Source: Muribaculaceae bacterium (GTDB lineage Bacteria; Bacteroidota; Bacteroidia; Bacteroidales; Muribaculaceae). From it: a stretch of 64,000 nucleotides of DNA. The position numbers and the translations under genes were made by a program. The stretch spans positions 28,919 through 92,918 of the forward strand of contig JAFLTT010000003.1 in assembly GCA_022509165.1 (NCBI GenBank), in the 5' to 3' direction. How positions within the stretch are numbered: position 1 is the first letter of the stretch; each line of letters begins with the position of its first letter. The notes beneath the pieces are model-generated. The model had not been told where the DNA came from. It ran no database searches and saw only the letters and a program-made list of their open reading frames with translations. Shown here piece after piece: positions 1 through 7,363 of the stretch.

Positions 1-235
1 GTCTCCTAATTTCTATATCGCTAACCTTCACATTTTTACAGTTTTGGGCCACCAGTTCTGCCATTTCAAGACGAGCGAGGTCGCCGGCAATGGTGGCATG
101 AGGTTTCAAAGGATTCTGACGGCTCACCATGATCCATACTTCATCCACAACATTACATTGCGACACAAAATTTGCTACCATGGCATGCCCTGTATGTATC
201 GGGTCAAAACTTCCTCCGTAAATACCTATAGTCAT
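1..235 (-). CDS. nadD: Nicotinate-nucleotide adenylyltransferase, N-terminal part (runs off left edge)
   Basis: The first 78 codons are present. They begin MTIGIYGGSFDPIHTGH, the nucleotidyltransferase signature GGSFDPIHxGH that binds ATP in NadD, the enzyme making nicotinate adenine dinucleotide during NAD synthesis. The remainder lies beyond base 1. The ATG (235-233) overlaps the gmk TGA in an ATGA arrangement, so it is the third gene of a tightly coupled yicC-gmk-nadD operon. Identification rests on the motif and on the gmk-nadD order, which is common in Bacteroidales. Confidence 0.9.
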   Translation of the reverse strand, partial: MTIGIYGGSFDPIHTGHAMVANFVSQCNVVDEVWIMVSRQNPLKPHATIAGDLARLEMAELVAQNCKNVKVSDIEIRR

Positions 236-822
236 TCCTTTTCTCTGATAAACTCCCTTATTCGTTCCTCAGTTTCCTCCACTGCTTCCTCAAGGTTATC
301 ATTTACAATGATTGTATCGAATTTTTCTGCAAAACTCATTTCAAATTCCGACTTTTTCAATCGTTTTTCAATGGTCTCTGCGCTATCTGTTCCTCTGTTT
401 CGAAGCCGTTGTTCCAAAATTTCTTTACTCGGAGGCATGATAAATATAGTGAGAACTTCTTCTCCAAACCTTTTCTTAATATTCAGGCCTCCTTTCACAT
501 CTACATCCATAATAAGATTGTGACCCTTACCTGTGATTCTGTCAACTTCACTCACCAAGGTACCATAGCATATCCCGGAATAAACCTCTTCCCATTCCAC
601 GAAATTTCCTTCATCCACATTCTTCTTGAATTCTTCTTCGCTCATGAAAAAATATTCTTTCCCATGTTGCTCCTCTCCTCTGGGCGCTCGGCTTGTGGCT
701 GATATTGAAAAATCCAGTTTTAATTCCGGTTTTTTCATCAATTCTCCTATAATTGTAGACTTCCCGGTTCCTGAAGGTGCCGATAGCACTATTATCTTCC
801 CTTTCCTCTCGGAATTTTTCAT
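232..822 (-). CDS. gmk: Guanylate kinase
   Basis: This 196-residue protein converts GMP and ATP to GDP and ADP in the cytoplasm. The P-loop APSGTGKST is at residues 15-23. The GMP-binding region follows, with SRAPRGEEQHGKEYFF around residues 43-58 (canonical T/SRxPRxGE, slightly varied) and EWEEVYSGICYGT around 76-88. Length matches the family (about 190-210). It overlaps yicC by 4 bp at its start and nadD by 4 bp at its end, so translation of the three is probably coupled. Confidence 0.97.
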   Translation of the reverse strand: MKNSERKGKIIVLSAPSGTGKSTIIGELMKKPELKLDFSISATSRAPRGEEQHGKEYFFMSEEEFKKNVDEGNFVEWEEVYSGICYGTLVSEVDRITGKGHNLIMDVDVKGGLNIKKRFGEEVLTIFIMPPSKEILEQRLRNRGTDSAETIEKRLKKSEFEMSFAEKFDTIIVNDNLEEAVEETEERIREFIREKE

Positions 823-1706
823 AACACGTTAAGTACTTGCTCTTTTATCTGTTCAAGTTCATCTTTCATCATCACCACCAGTTTCTGCATATCGGCATCA
901 TTTGCCTTTGATCCAAGCGTATTTATCTCGCGTCCGATTTCCTGACTGATGAATCCAAGTTTTTTGCCCTTCCCTGAGATGTTTGTTTCGTCAGGTTCCC
1001 CTAATGTTTCCTCGAAATAATTAAGATGGCTTCTCAGCCTTGTCTTCTCTTCGGTCACATCCAGTTTCTCTATATAGAAGATAAGTTCCTGTTCGAGCCT
1101 GCCGCGATCTATTTCCACACCCTGTAGTCTTGCGAGCTGCTGCTCTAATTTTTCTCTTATTTTACTTACCCTGTCCACTTCATATTTTTCAGTAAGAATA
1201 AGATATTCCCTTATCCTTTCAATTTTCTGGAAGAAAAACTCATAAAGGCTCTTTCCTTCCTGTAGTCTGTATTGCATAAAATTGTCTGAAGCTGCCAGTA
1301 TAGTCCTGATTAGAGCTTCATTTTCATTTTCATCTGCTTCAGGTGTAGAGGTAGTTAAAGAATCCGGCATTCTGAAAAGCACCTGGACCCAGTCTTTGGG
1401 GGCTTCAATCTGTAACTCCTCACTTATATCGTCTATTAATCTTTTATATTCTTTTATGATGGCCTTATTAATTTTCACCGGGCTTACGCCTCTAAGGTTT
1501 TCATAATTTACGGTAAGTTCTATTTTACCTCTTTCCAAAATCGGGGAAATACGATTGCGTATCGTAGTTTCCTGCTCTCTGAACACAGCCGGCATTCTCA
1601 TAAGCAAATCCAGTTGCTTGCTATTGACCGATTTGATTTCTACGGTTATCTTAAAATTCGGGTCGGAATAAATAGATTTCCCGTACCCTGTCATAGATGC
1701 TATCAT
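819..1706 (-). CDS. yicC: YicC family endoribonuclease
   Basis: The 295-residue protein starts MIASMTGYGKS, the hallmark N-terminus of the YicC/YloC family, and ends with the conserved DELEQIKEQVLNVL (DUF1732). Family members are reported to be RNA endonucleases that influence sRNA and mRNA decay; the activity here is inferred from the family. It is first in the operon with gmk and nadD (4-bp ATGA overlap). A promoter box lies about 20 bp upstream, giving a leader of roughly 15 nt. Confidence 0.93.
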   Translation of the reverse strand: MIASMTGYGKSIYSDPNFKITVEIKSVNSKQLDLLMRMPAVFREQETTIRNRISPILERGKIELTVNYENLRGVSPVKINKAIIKEYKRLIDDISEELQIEAPKDWVQVLFRMPDSLTTSTPEADENENEALIRTILAASDNFMQYRLQEGKSLYEFFFQKIERIREYLILTEKYEVDRVSKIREKLEQQLARLQGVEIDRGRLEQELIFYIEKLDVTEEKTRLRSHLNYFEETLGEPDETNISGKGKKLGFISQEIGREINTLGSKANDADMQKLVVMMKDELEQIKEQVLNVL

Positions 1707-1726
1707 TATTTCGGGAATTTCTTCTG

Positions 1727-1734
1727 CAAAACTA
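1727..1734 (-). promoter_or_regulatory. Predicted -7 promoter box of yicC-gmk-nadD
   Basis: On the minus strand the sequence reads TAGTTTTG, an exact match to the Bacteroidota TAnnTTTG element, 21 bp from the yicC ATG. No convincing -33 TTG was found at the right distance. Confidence 0.55.
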
Positions 1735-1918
1735 AAAAATTTTCTCCTCTTTTACGATTCCTTTTTCAATCTCTTACTCTTATTTAGTTCTATTATCTGA
1801 AAAGCATTCAGATTTATTGGTGACAATTTTCTATGATTTTAACACATTTTAATAAAACTAACTTCCTTAAAGTATGTTATATGATAAAGACAATATCTAT
1901 TGCATTAAAAAAAGATAA

Positions 1919-2025
1919 TAGGATTAGGCATTATTTTAGGCGTAAAAGCCAAAACATGATTATTGAAAAACAATTCGACGCCTAATCCTAATTATTCGAG
2001 GGGGCCGATTTTTCGGCCCTTTTTT
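1919..2025 (+). ncRNA. Candidate structured small RNA ending in an intrinsic terminator
   Basis: The 463-bp gap between yicC and gdhA has no plausible ORF. It contains a perfect 11-bp inverted repeat (TAGGATTAGGC at 1919-1929, GCCTAATCCTA at 1980-1990) enclosing two smaller hairpins (GGC-GTAAAA-GCC and ATTG-AAAAA-CAAT). A strong terminator follows at once. A closing stem with internal hairpins and its own terminator fits an sRNA of about 110 nt, or a leader ending upstream of gdhA. No good TAnnTTTG box precedes it (only TATCTATTG near 1895), and no known RNA family was recognised. Confidence 0.4.
2002..2025 (+). terminator. Intrinsic terminator upstream of gdhA
   Basis: A 7-bp stem GGGCCGA/TCGGCCC (2002-2008 and 2013-2019) with a TTTT loop is followed by six T residues. 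It ends whatever is transcribed from the 1735-2000 region and separates it from the gdhA promoter. Confidence 0.8.
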
Positions 2026-2037
2026 CTATGTTTTTTC

Positions 2038-2068
2038 TTGCTTATATAAACTTATAATTGTATTTTTG
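2038..2068 (+). promoter_or_regulatory. Predicted gdhA promoter
   Basis: TTG (2038-2040) is followed after 20 bp by TATTTTTG (2061-2068). Together they match the Bacteroidota -33/-7 consensus in sequence and spacing. Transcription should start near 2072-2075, leaving a leader of about 95 nt before the gdhA ATG. Confidence 0.7.
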
Positions 2069-2169
2069 CAATTAGTAGGAATCTACTTATAACCGTGAAA
2101 ACAATGCGGCATAGCAAAATGCCAGCAAATAAACCTTAAACCTTCTAACCGTAAATCTAATCGAAAAAC

Positions 2170-3507
2170 ATGAACATTAATTCTATTATGCAGGGGCTGG
2201 AAGCAAAGCACCCTGGCGAAAAGGAATATTTACAGGCAGTTAAGGAAGTACTCCTTTCTGTTGAAGAAGTTTACAATCGTCACCCGGAATTCGAAAAAGC
2301 TAAAATCATTGAAAGAATGGTTGAGCCCGACAGAATCTTTACTTTCCGCGTTACATGGGTTGACGATAAAGGAGAAGTTCAGAACAATATCGGTTATCGT
2401 GTACAGTTCAACAACGCTATCGGTCCCTACAAGGGAGGTATCCGGTTCCACGCTTCTGTTAACCTCTCTATCCTGAAGTTCCTCGGTTTCGAACAGACTT
2501 TCAAAAATGCACTCACCACTCTTCCTATGGGAGGTGCTAAAGGAGGCAGCGATTTCAGCCCCAGAGGTAAAAGCGACGCTGAAATAATGCGTTTCTGTCA
2601 GGCTTTTATCCTCGAACTTTGGAGAAATCTGGGCCCCGATCGCGACGTTCCCGCCGGTGATATAGGTGTTGGAGGACGCGAAGTAGGTTACATGTACGGA
2701 ATGTATAAAAAACTTGCACGTGAGAATACCGGTACCTTCACAGGTAAGGGCCTTAGTTTCGGAGGCTCAAGGATTCGCCCGGAAGCCACAGGTTATGGTG
2801 CGCTATATTTCGTACAGGATGTGCTCAAAGAAATGGGCCAGGAAATCAAAGGCAAGACTATAGCTATTTCAGGTTTTGGTAACGTAGCATGGGGCGCTGC
2901 TCAAAAAGCAACCGAACTGGGTGCAAAAGTTATTACAATTTCCGGTCCCGACGGATATATCCTTGACCCCGACGGTCTGGATAAGGAAAAAATCGAATAT
3001 ATGCTCGAGCTTCGTGCCACCGGTGACGACATCGTAGCTCCATATGCCGAGAAATTCCCCGGTTCTACTTTCTTCCCGGGAAGGAAACCATGGGAACAGA
3101 AAGTGGACATTGCATTGCCTTGCGCTACACAAAATGAACTGAATGGTGAAGATGCAAAAATGCTGATTGCCAATAATGTACTCCTTTGTGCCGAAGTAAG
3201 TAACATGGGTTGTACTCCCGAAGCTATTGATGAATTCATAGCAGCTAAAATTACTTATTGCCCGGGTAAAGCCGTGAATGCCGGTGGTGTGGCTACTTCA
3301 GGTCTGGAAATGACTCAGGATGCTGAACATTTGCAATGGAGTGCAGAAGAAGTAGACAGCAAACTGCATCAGATTATGAGTTCCATACATGAAGCCTGTG
3401 TAGAATATGGCAAACAACCCGATGGATATATCAATTATATGAAGGGTGCTAATATTGCCGGATTCATGAAAGTGGCTGATGCCATGATGGGTCAAGGTAT
3501 TATCTGA
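2170..3507 (+). CDS. gdhA: Glutamate dehydrogenase
   Basis: This 445-residue hexameric-type glutamate dehydrogenase interconverts glutamate and 2-oxoglutarate plus ammonia, the main ammonia-assimilation step in Bacteroidales. Visible features are YKGGIRFHASVNLSILKFL, the catalytic loop LPMGGAKGGSDFSPRG, PAGDIGVGGREVGYM, and the Rossmann motif ISGFGNVAWGAAQKA. Length agrees with the bacterial family. It has its own promoter and a terminator just after the stop. Coenzyme preference (NADP or NAD) cannot be settled by eye. Confidence 0.97.
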   Translation: MNINSIMQGLEAKHPGEKEYLQAVKEVLLSVEEVYNRHPEFEKAKIIERMVEPDRIFTFRVTWVDDKGEVQNNIGYRVQFNNAIGPYKGGIRFHASVNLSILKFLGFEQTFKNALTTLPMGGAKGGSDFSPRGKSDAEIMRFCQAFILELWRNLGPDRDVPAGDIGVGGREVGYMYGMYKKLARENTGTFTGKGLSFGGSRIRPEATGYGALYFVQDVLKEMGQEIKGKTIAISGFGNVAWGAAQKATELGAKVITISGPDGYILDPDGLDKEKIEYMLELRATGDDIVAPYAEKFPGSTFFPGRKPWEQKVDIALPCATQNELNGEDAKMLIANNVLLCAEVSNMGCTPEAIDEFIAAKITYCPGKAVNAGGVATSGLEMTQDAEHLQWSAEEVDSKLHQIMSSIHEACVEYGKQPDGYINYMKGANIAGFMKVADAMMGQGII

Positions 3508-3528
3508 TAGAATAATTTCCTATAAAAA

Positions 3529-3563
3529 TTCCGGCCTTGATTTCTCAAGGTCGGATTTTTTTA
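3529..3563 (+). terminator. Intrinsic terminator after gdhA
   Basis: CCGGCCTTGA (3531-3540) pairs with TCAAGGTCGG (3545-3554, one G-T pair) and is followed by a T-rich run, 22 bp after the gdhA stop. Confidence 0.85.
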
Positions 3564-3565
3564 TT

Positions 3566-3573
3566 TAAATTTG
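3566..3573 (+). promoter_or_regulatory. Predicted -7 box of tRNA-Thr
   Basis: TAAATTTG matches TAnnTTTG exactly and lies 23 bp before the mature tRNA 5' end. The corresponding -33 region falls inside the gdhA terminator and shows no clear TTTG. Confidence 0.5.
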
Positions 3574-3596
3574 CACAGCAGAATTCGTCTGTATCA

Positions 3597-3669
3597 GCCG
3601 CAATAGCTCAGTTGGTAGAGCATTTCATTCGTAACGAAAAGGTCCCGGGTTCGAGCCCCGGTCGCGGCT
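3597..3669 (+). tRNA. tRNA-Thr (anticodon CGT)
   Basis: This is a 73-nt cloverleaf with acceptor GCCGCAA/TCGCGGC (one A-C mismatch at pair 6), D stem GCTC/GAGC, anticodon loop TTCGTAA giving anticodon CGT (reads ACG), and T arm CCGGG-TTCGAGC-CCCGG. CCA is not encoded. Confidence 0.93.
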
Positions 3670-3674
3670 CATCT

Positions 3675-3699
3675 GATCCCCTTACTTCGGGGATTTTTT
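3675..3699 (+). terminator. Intrinsic terminator after tRNA-Thr
   Basis: ATCCCC and GGGGAT form a stem around a short loop and are followed by a run of six T, immediately downstream of the tRNA. Confidence 0.75.
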
Positions 3700-3756
3700 A
3701 GTGCTCAGAGAACCGTAATTTAATCCTAAACATCTTATCGGGAAGAAAATTATCTG

Positions 3757-3764
3757 TATCTTTG
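3757..3764 (+). promoter_or_regulatory. Predicted -7 box of the PurF-like gene
   Basis: TATCTTTG matches TAnnTTTG. It overlaps an in-frame TTG at 3762 that could be mistaken for the start codon. Transcription from this box would start near 3768-3771, so that TTG cannot be in the mRNA and the ATG at 3792 is the likely start. Confidence 0.65.
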
Positions 3765-3791
3765 CACTACTTTTTCGTAATTCCATATTCT

Positions 3792-5234
3792 ATGGGTGGC
3801 TTTTTTGGTGCAGCCTTAAAACATGACTGCCGTAATGATCTTTTTTATGGAGTTGACTATAACTCCCATTTAGGCACAAGACGTGCCGGCATGGTGACCT
3901 ATGATGCCAAAGACAAAAAGTTTTGCAGGAGTATTCACTCTATCGAAAACACTTATTTCAGGACCAAATTCGAGGATGAACTTGATAAGTTTAAGGGTGA
4001 TTTAGGTATCGGGGTGATTAGTGATACGGATCCCCAGCCTATAATCATTAATTCTCATCTGGGTAAATTTGCCATTGTCACTGTAGCCAGAATCACAAAT
4101 ATCGACTCTTTAGAAAAAGAATTATTAGAAAGCGGTGCGCATTTTGCAGAATTAAGCTCCGGAAAAACAAATCCCACCGAATTAATAGCATTACTGATCA
4201 ATCAGGGGAAATCTTTTGAGGAAGGAATTGCCAATCTCTTTGAAAAAATAGAGGGCTCATGCTCTTTACTTATCTTAACTGAAAATGCTATTTATGCCAT
4301 CCGCGACCAATTGGGGCGTACTCCGGTTATTATAGGAGAAAAAGAAGATGGATCAGGATTTGGTGTATCTTCAGAATCCACAGCTTTCCCTAATCTCGGA
4401 TATCGGCATTATAGAGATCTCGGACCGGGTGAAATGGTGAAAATCACACCTGATGAAGTCCTGACAATTCTTCCTCCGGGTGAGGAAATGCAGATCTGTT
4501 CTTTCCTTTGGGTTTATTATGGATTCCCCACTTCCTCTTACGAAGGCACCAATGTGGAGGAAATGAGATTTAAATCAGGATTTGAAATGGGGAAAAGAGA
4601 TGACTCGGATGTGGAATGTGCTTCCGGAATTCCGGATTCCGGTGTGGGCATGGCTTTGGGATATGCCTCAGGAAAAGGAGTACCCTATCTGCGTTGTATT
4701 TCCAAATACACCCCTACATGGCCAAGAAGCTTCACTCCTTCCGAACAGGAAAGACGCAATCTTGTGGCCAAGATGAAACTCGTTCCAAACGAGAAAATGC
4801 TCAAAGATAGAAAAGTGCTTTTATGTGACGATTCTATAGTAAGAGGTACTCAATTAAAAGATAATGTGCAGGATCTTTATGATCTGGGAGCCAAAGAGAT
4901 ACATATCAGAATAGCATGTCCGCCTTTGATTTATGGTTGCCCTTTCATCGGATTTACCTCTTCAAAAAGTGATATGGAGTTGATTACTCGTAGAATAATC
5001 AATGAATTGGAGGGAGATCCCAATAAGAATCTTGATGAATATGCCACTACAGGTTCTGAAAAATATAACCTTCTGGTGGATAAAATCCGGGATATTTTTG
5101 GACTCACATCTCTAAAATTTAATCCTATCGAGACTCTTGTGGACTCAATAGGACTCCCGAAAGAAAAAATATGCACACACTGTTTCGACGGCTCAAGTAG
5201 ATTTCATCCCTGTAAAACATGTAGGAAAATTTGA
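3792..5234 (+). CDS. Amidophosphoribosyltransferase-like protein lacking the N-terminal nucleophile cysteine
   Basis: This 480-residue protein has PurF architecture: an Ntn glutamine-amidotransferase-like domain, then a type I phosphoribosyltransferase domain with the PRPP loop VLLCDDSIVRGT (DDSIVRGT at 346-353). Four cysteines end the protein as CxxC pairs (461/464 and 474/477), possibly a metal or Fe-S site. It begins MGGFFGAALK where true PurF has M-C-G, so the catalytic Cys is absent. It may use ammonia, act as a regulator, or catalyse another PRPP reaction. The start at 3792 is chosen from the promoter position. It overlaps the next gene by 4 bp. Confidence 0.85.
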   Translation: MGGFFGAALKHDCRNDLFYGVDYNSHLGTRRAGMVTYDAKDKKFCRSIHSIENTYFRTKFEDELDKFKGDLGIGVISDTDPQPIIINSHLGKFAIVTVARITNIDSLEKELLESGAHFAELSSGKTNPTELIALLINQGKSFEEGIANLFEKIEGSCSLLILTENAIYAIRDQLGRTPVIIGEKEDGSGFGVSSESTAFPNLGYRHYRDLGPGEMVKITPDEVLTILPPGEEMQICSFLWVYYGFPTSSYEGTNVEEMRFKSGFEMGKRDDSDVECASGIPDSGVGMALGYASGKGVPYLRCISKYTPTWPRSFTPSEQERRNLVAKMKLVPNEKMLKDRKVLLCDDSIVRGTQLKDNVQDLYDLGAKEIHIRIACPPLIYGCPFIGFTSSKSDMELITRRIINELEGDPNKNLDEYATTGSEKYNLLVDKIRDIFGLTSLKFNPIETLVDSIGLPKEKICTHCFDGSSRFHPCKTCRKI

Positions 5235-6070
5235 ATCTCAAAAAAAAATACAGGCTTACTATAGAAGATGAATCCTCTCTTGAGAAGAGGCTTAATTTCT
5301 CTGCCCGATTTCCTTTGCTGATTCTTTTAATAATTGCATTCACAATAATAGCCGGAGCATTCGGAGTTTTCATCCTGGCCTCCACCCCTCTTAAGAATTA
5401 TCTCCCCGGTTATTTGAAAGATTCCGAACGCACAGCCACGGAAGAGCAACATCTAAGGCTTGATTCCCTGGTGCATGTGTATGAAGTGAATGAAGCATAT
5501 CTCTCAGGTATTCTAAAAGCACTGAATCCTTCAGAAGAAAATCAACGTGTGCGCACTGAAAGAAAACCTGTGCCTCTTAACGCTGATTCACTTTTACCCG
5601 CTTCTGAAGAGGAAAGACGTTTCATGGAGAATATACGCGAACGTGATAAATATAATATCTCCTACTCATCGTCAGCTGCTGCCCAGACCATGATGTTCGG
5701 GTCTGTAAATAAATCGGCAATAATAACCGAAGATTCTAAAAACAGTTATCTGGCCGATATAATCTTACCGTTAGGGGCTCCTGTATCTGCAATTACCGAA
5801 GGAATGGTAATTTCAGTCGCTTCGTCACCCAGAAGCTCGGGAGGATATGAAGTGATTATCCAACATCCAAAAGGCTTTATGAGTAAGACCGGACGACTTT
5901 CAAATGTAATGGTAAGACCGGGCGACCGTGTCACTAACGGACAGATAATTGCTTCCGGTACTACTAAAGCCGGAATGAAATCAAATCACGTTACATTAGA
6001 ATTATGGCATGATGGCAACCCTCTGATTCCGGCACAATATCTAAACGGAGGTATGGAAAATCCTAAATAA
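5231..6070 (+). CDS. Membrane-anchored M23 (LytM)-like protein with degenerate metal site
   Basis: The 279-residue protein has one N-terminal membrane segment (about residues 28-51, LLILLIIAFTIIAGAFGVFI) and an extracytoplasmic C-terminal LytM/M23-like fold (about 170-270: G.V, G.GGYEVIIQHPKG, VRPGDRVTNGQIIASG, LELWHDGNPLIPAQYL). The zinc ligands of active M23 peptidases (HxxxD and HxH) are not seen; the usual HLHFE position reads HVTLEL. It is probably a non-catalytic regulator or scaffold in cell-wall remodelling. Start is TTG within the preceding TGA (TTGA), so it is translationally coupled to the PurF-like gene. Confidence 0.75.
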   Translation: MNLKKKYRLTIEDESSLEKRLNFSARFPLLILLIIAFTIIAGAFGVFILASTPLKNYLPGYLKDSERTATEEQHLRLDSLVHVYEVNEAYLSGILKALNPSEENQRVRTERKPVPLNADSLLPASEEERRFMENIRERDKYNISYSSSAAAQTMMFGSVNKSAIITEDSKNSYLADIILPLGAPVSAITEGMVISVASSPRSSGGYEVIIQHPKGFMSKTGRLSNVMVRPGDRVTNGQIIASGTTKAGMKSNHVTLELWHDGNPLIPAQYLNGGMENPK

Positions 6071-6105
6071 TCTTTCAGAGCCTTTATTTCAATTTTTATT
6101 TTTCC

Positions 6106-7278
6106 ATGGAGACACCACAAAGAAAAAATATTGCAATACTGGGTAGCACCGGGAGTATCGGGACTCAGGCTTTAGATATCATAGAAAACTATCCTCACCT
6201 CTTTCATGCTGCGGTACTCACTGCCAACCACAATTGGGAACTTTTGGCAAAACAGGCTTTAAAATTTAGACCACACTCAGTAGTAATAGCCAATGATTCC
6301 AAATATTCTCTCTTGAAAGAGGCATTGCAGGGTTCTGGGATTAATGTGTTGGGAGGCACGGATGCTATAGCCGAAATAGTGAAATTACCCGTCATTGATA
6401 TGGTCTTGACTGCAATGGTAGGATATAGCGGACTGATTCCGACAGTGAACGCTATTGAAGCCCGTAAAGATATAGCATTGGCAAATAAAGAAACACTTGT
6501 GGCTGCCGGAGAAATAATTATTTCTTTGGTGAAAAAACACAATGTGAAAATTCTTCCCGTAGACAGTGAACATTCAGCTATTTTTCAATGTCTTGTGGGA
6601 GAAAACCGTAAATCAATGAGGAAAATATTGCTTACCGCCAGTGGGGGACCTTTTCGGGCACTAACTAAAGGTGAACTGGAAAATGTAACTGTAAAAGATG
6701 CACTGAACCATCCGAACTGGGATATGGGTAATAAAGTCACTATTGACTCTGCTTCAATGATGAACAAAGGCTTTGAAATGATTGAGGCCAAATGGCTTTT
6801 CGATTGTCAGCCCGACGATATCGAAATACTGGTTCACCCACAGAGCATTGTTCATTCCATGGTGGCATTTCAAGATGGGTCGATAAAGGCTCAGCTGGGT
6901 ATCCCCGATATGCATATTCCTATTCAATATGCGCTCTCTTATCCTCAGAGACTACCGTCAGAAAAATATTTCCTGGATTGGGATAAAGTCATAAACCTCT
7001 CTTTCGAACTTCCCGATTATGATAAATTTCCTCTTCTCCGGTATGCCTTCGATGCTATTAAAAAAGGCGGAAATATGCCTTGTATTCTAAATGCTGCGAA
7101 TGAAGTGGCGGTTAAAGCATTCCTTGAGGAAAAAATCAGATTTACCCGCATGCCGGAACTGGTGAAATACACTATGGGAAATACTCCGTTTGTTGTGGAA
7201 CCGAATCTTTCTCAAATAATTGAAACCAATTCTGAGGCTGTTAAAATTGCTAAAGAATGGGTGTATACACATTGTTAA
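6106..7278 (+). CDS. dxr: 1-deoxy-D-xylulose 5-phosphate reductoisomerase
   Basis: This 390-residue NADPH-dependent enzyme converts DXP to MEP, the committed step of the non-mevalonate isoprenoid pathway. The NADPH-binding motif ILGSTGSIGTQ is at residues 10-20. The metal and substrate region PVDSEHSAIFQCL follows (D151/E153 area), then LTASGGPFR and NHPNWDMGNKVTIDSASMMNKG. Length is typical (about 385-400). It lies 35 bp after the M23-like gene and 85 bp before rseP; dxr-rseP is a common bacterial gene pair. Confidence 0.97.
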   Translation: METPQRKNIAILGSTGSIGTQALDIIENYPHLFHAAVLTANHNWELLAKQALKFRPHSVVIANDSKYSLLKEALQGSGINVLGGTDAIAEIVKLPVIDMVLTAMVGYSGLIPTVNAIEARKDIALANKETLVAAGEIIISLVKKHNVKILPVDSEHSAIFQCLVGENRKSMRKILLTASGGPFRALTKGELENVTVKDALNHPNWDMGNKVTIDSASMMNKGFEMIEAKWLFDCQPDDIEILVHPQSIVHSMVAFQDGSIKAQLGIPDMHIPIQYALSYPQRLPSEKYFLDWDKVINLSFELPDYDKFPLLRYAFDAIKKGGNMPCILNAANEVAVKAFLEEKIRFTRMPELVKYTMGNTPFVVEPNLSQIIETNSEAVKIAKEWVYTHC

Positions 7279-7363
7279 TAATTATTTTCTCGTTATATAG
7301 GATAACCAATTTCTTCTATCTATAAGAAGACTAACTTAAACCAAACAACGAAAACGTAACCAC

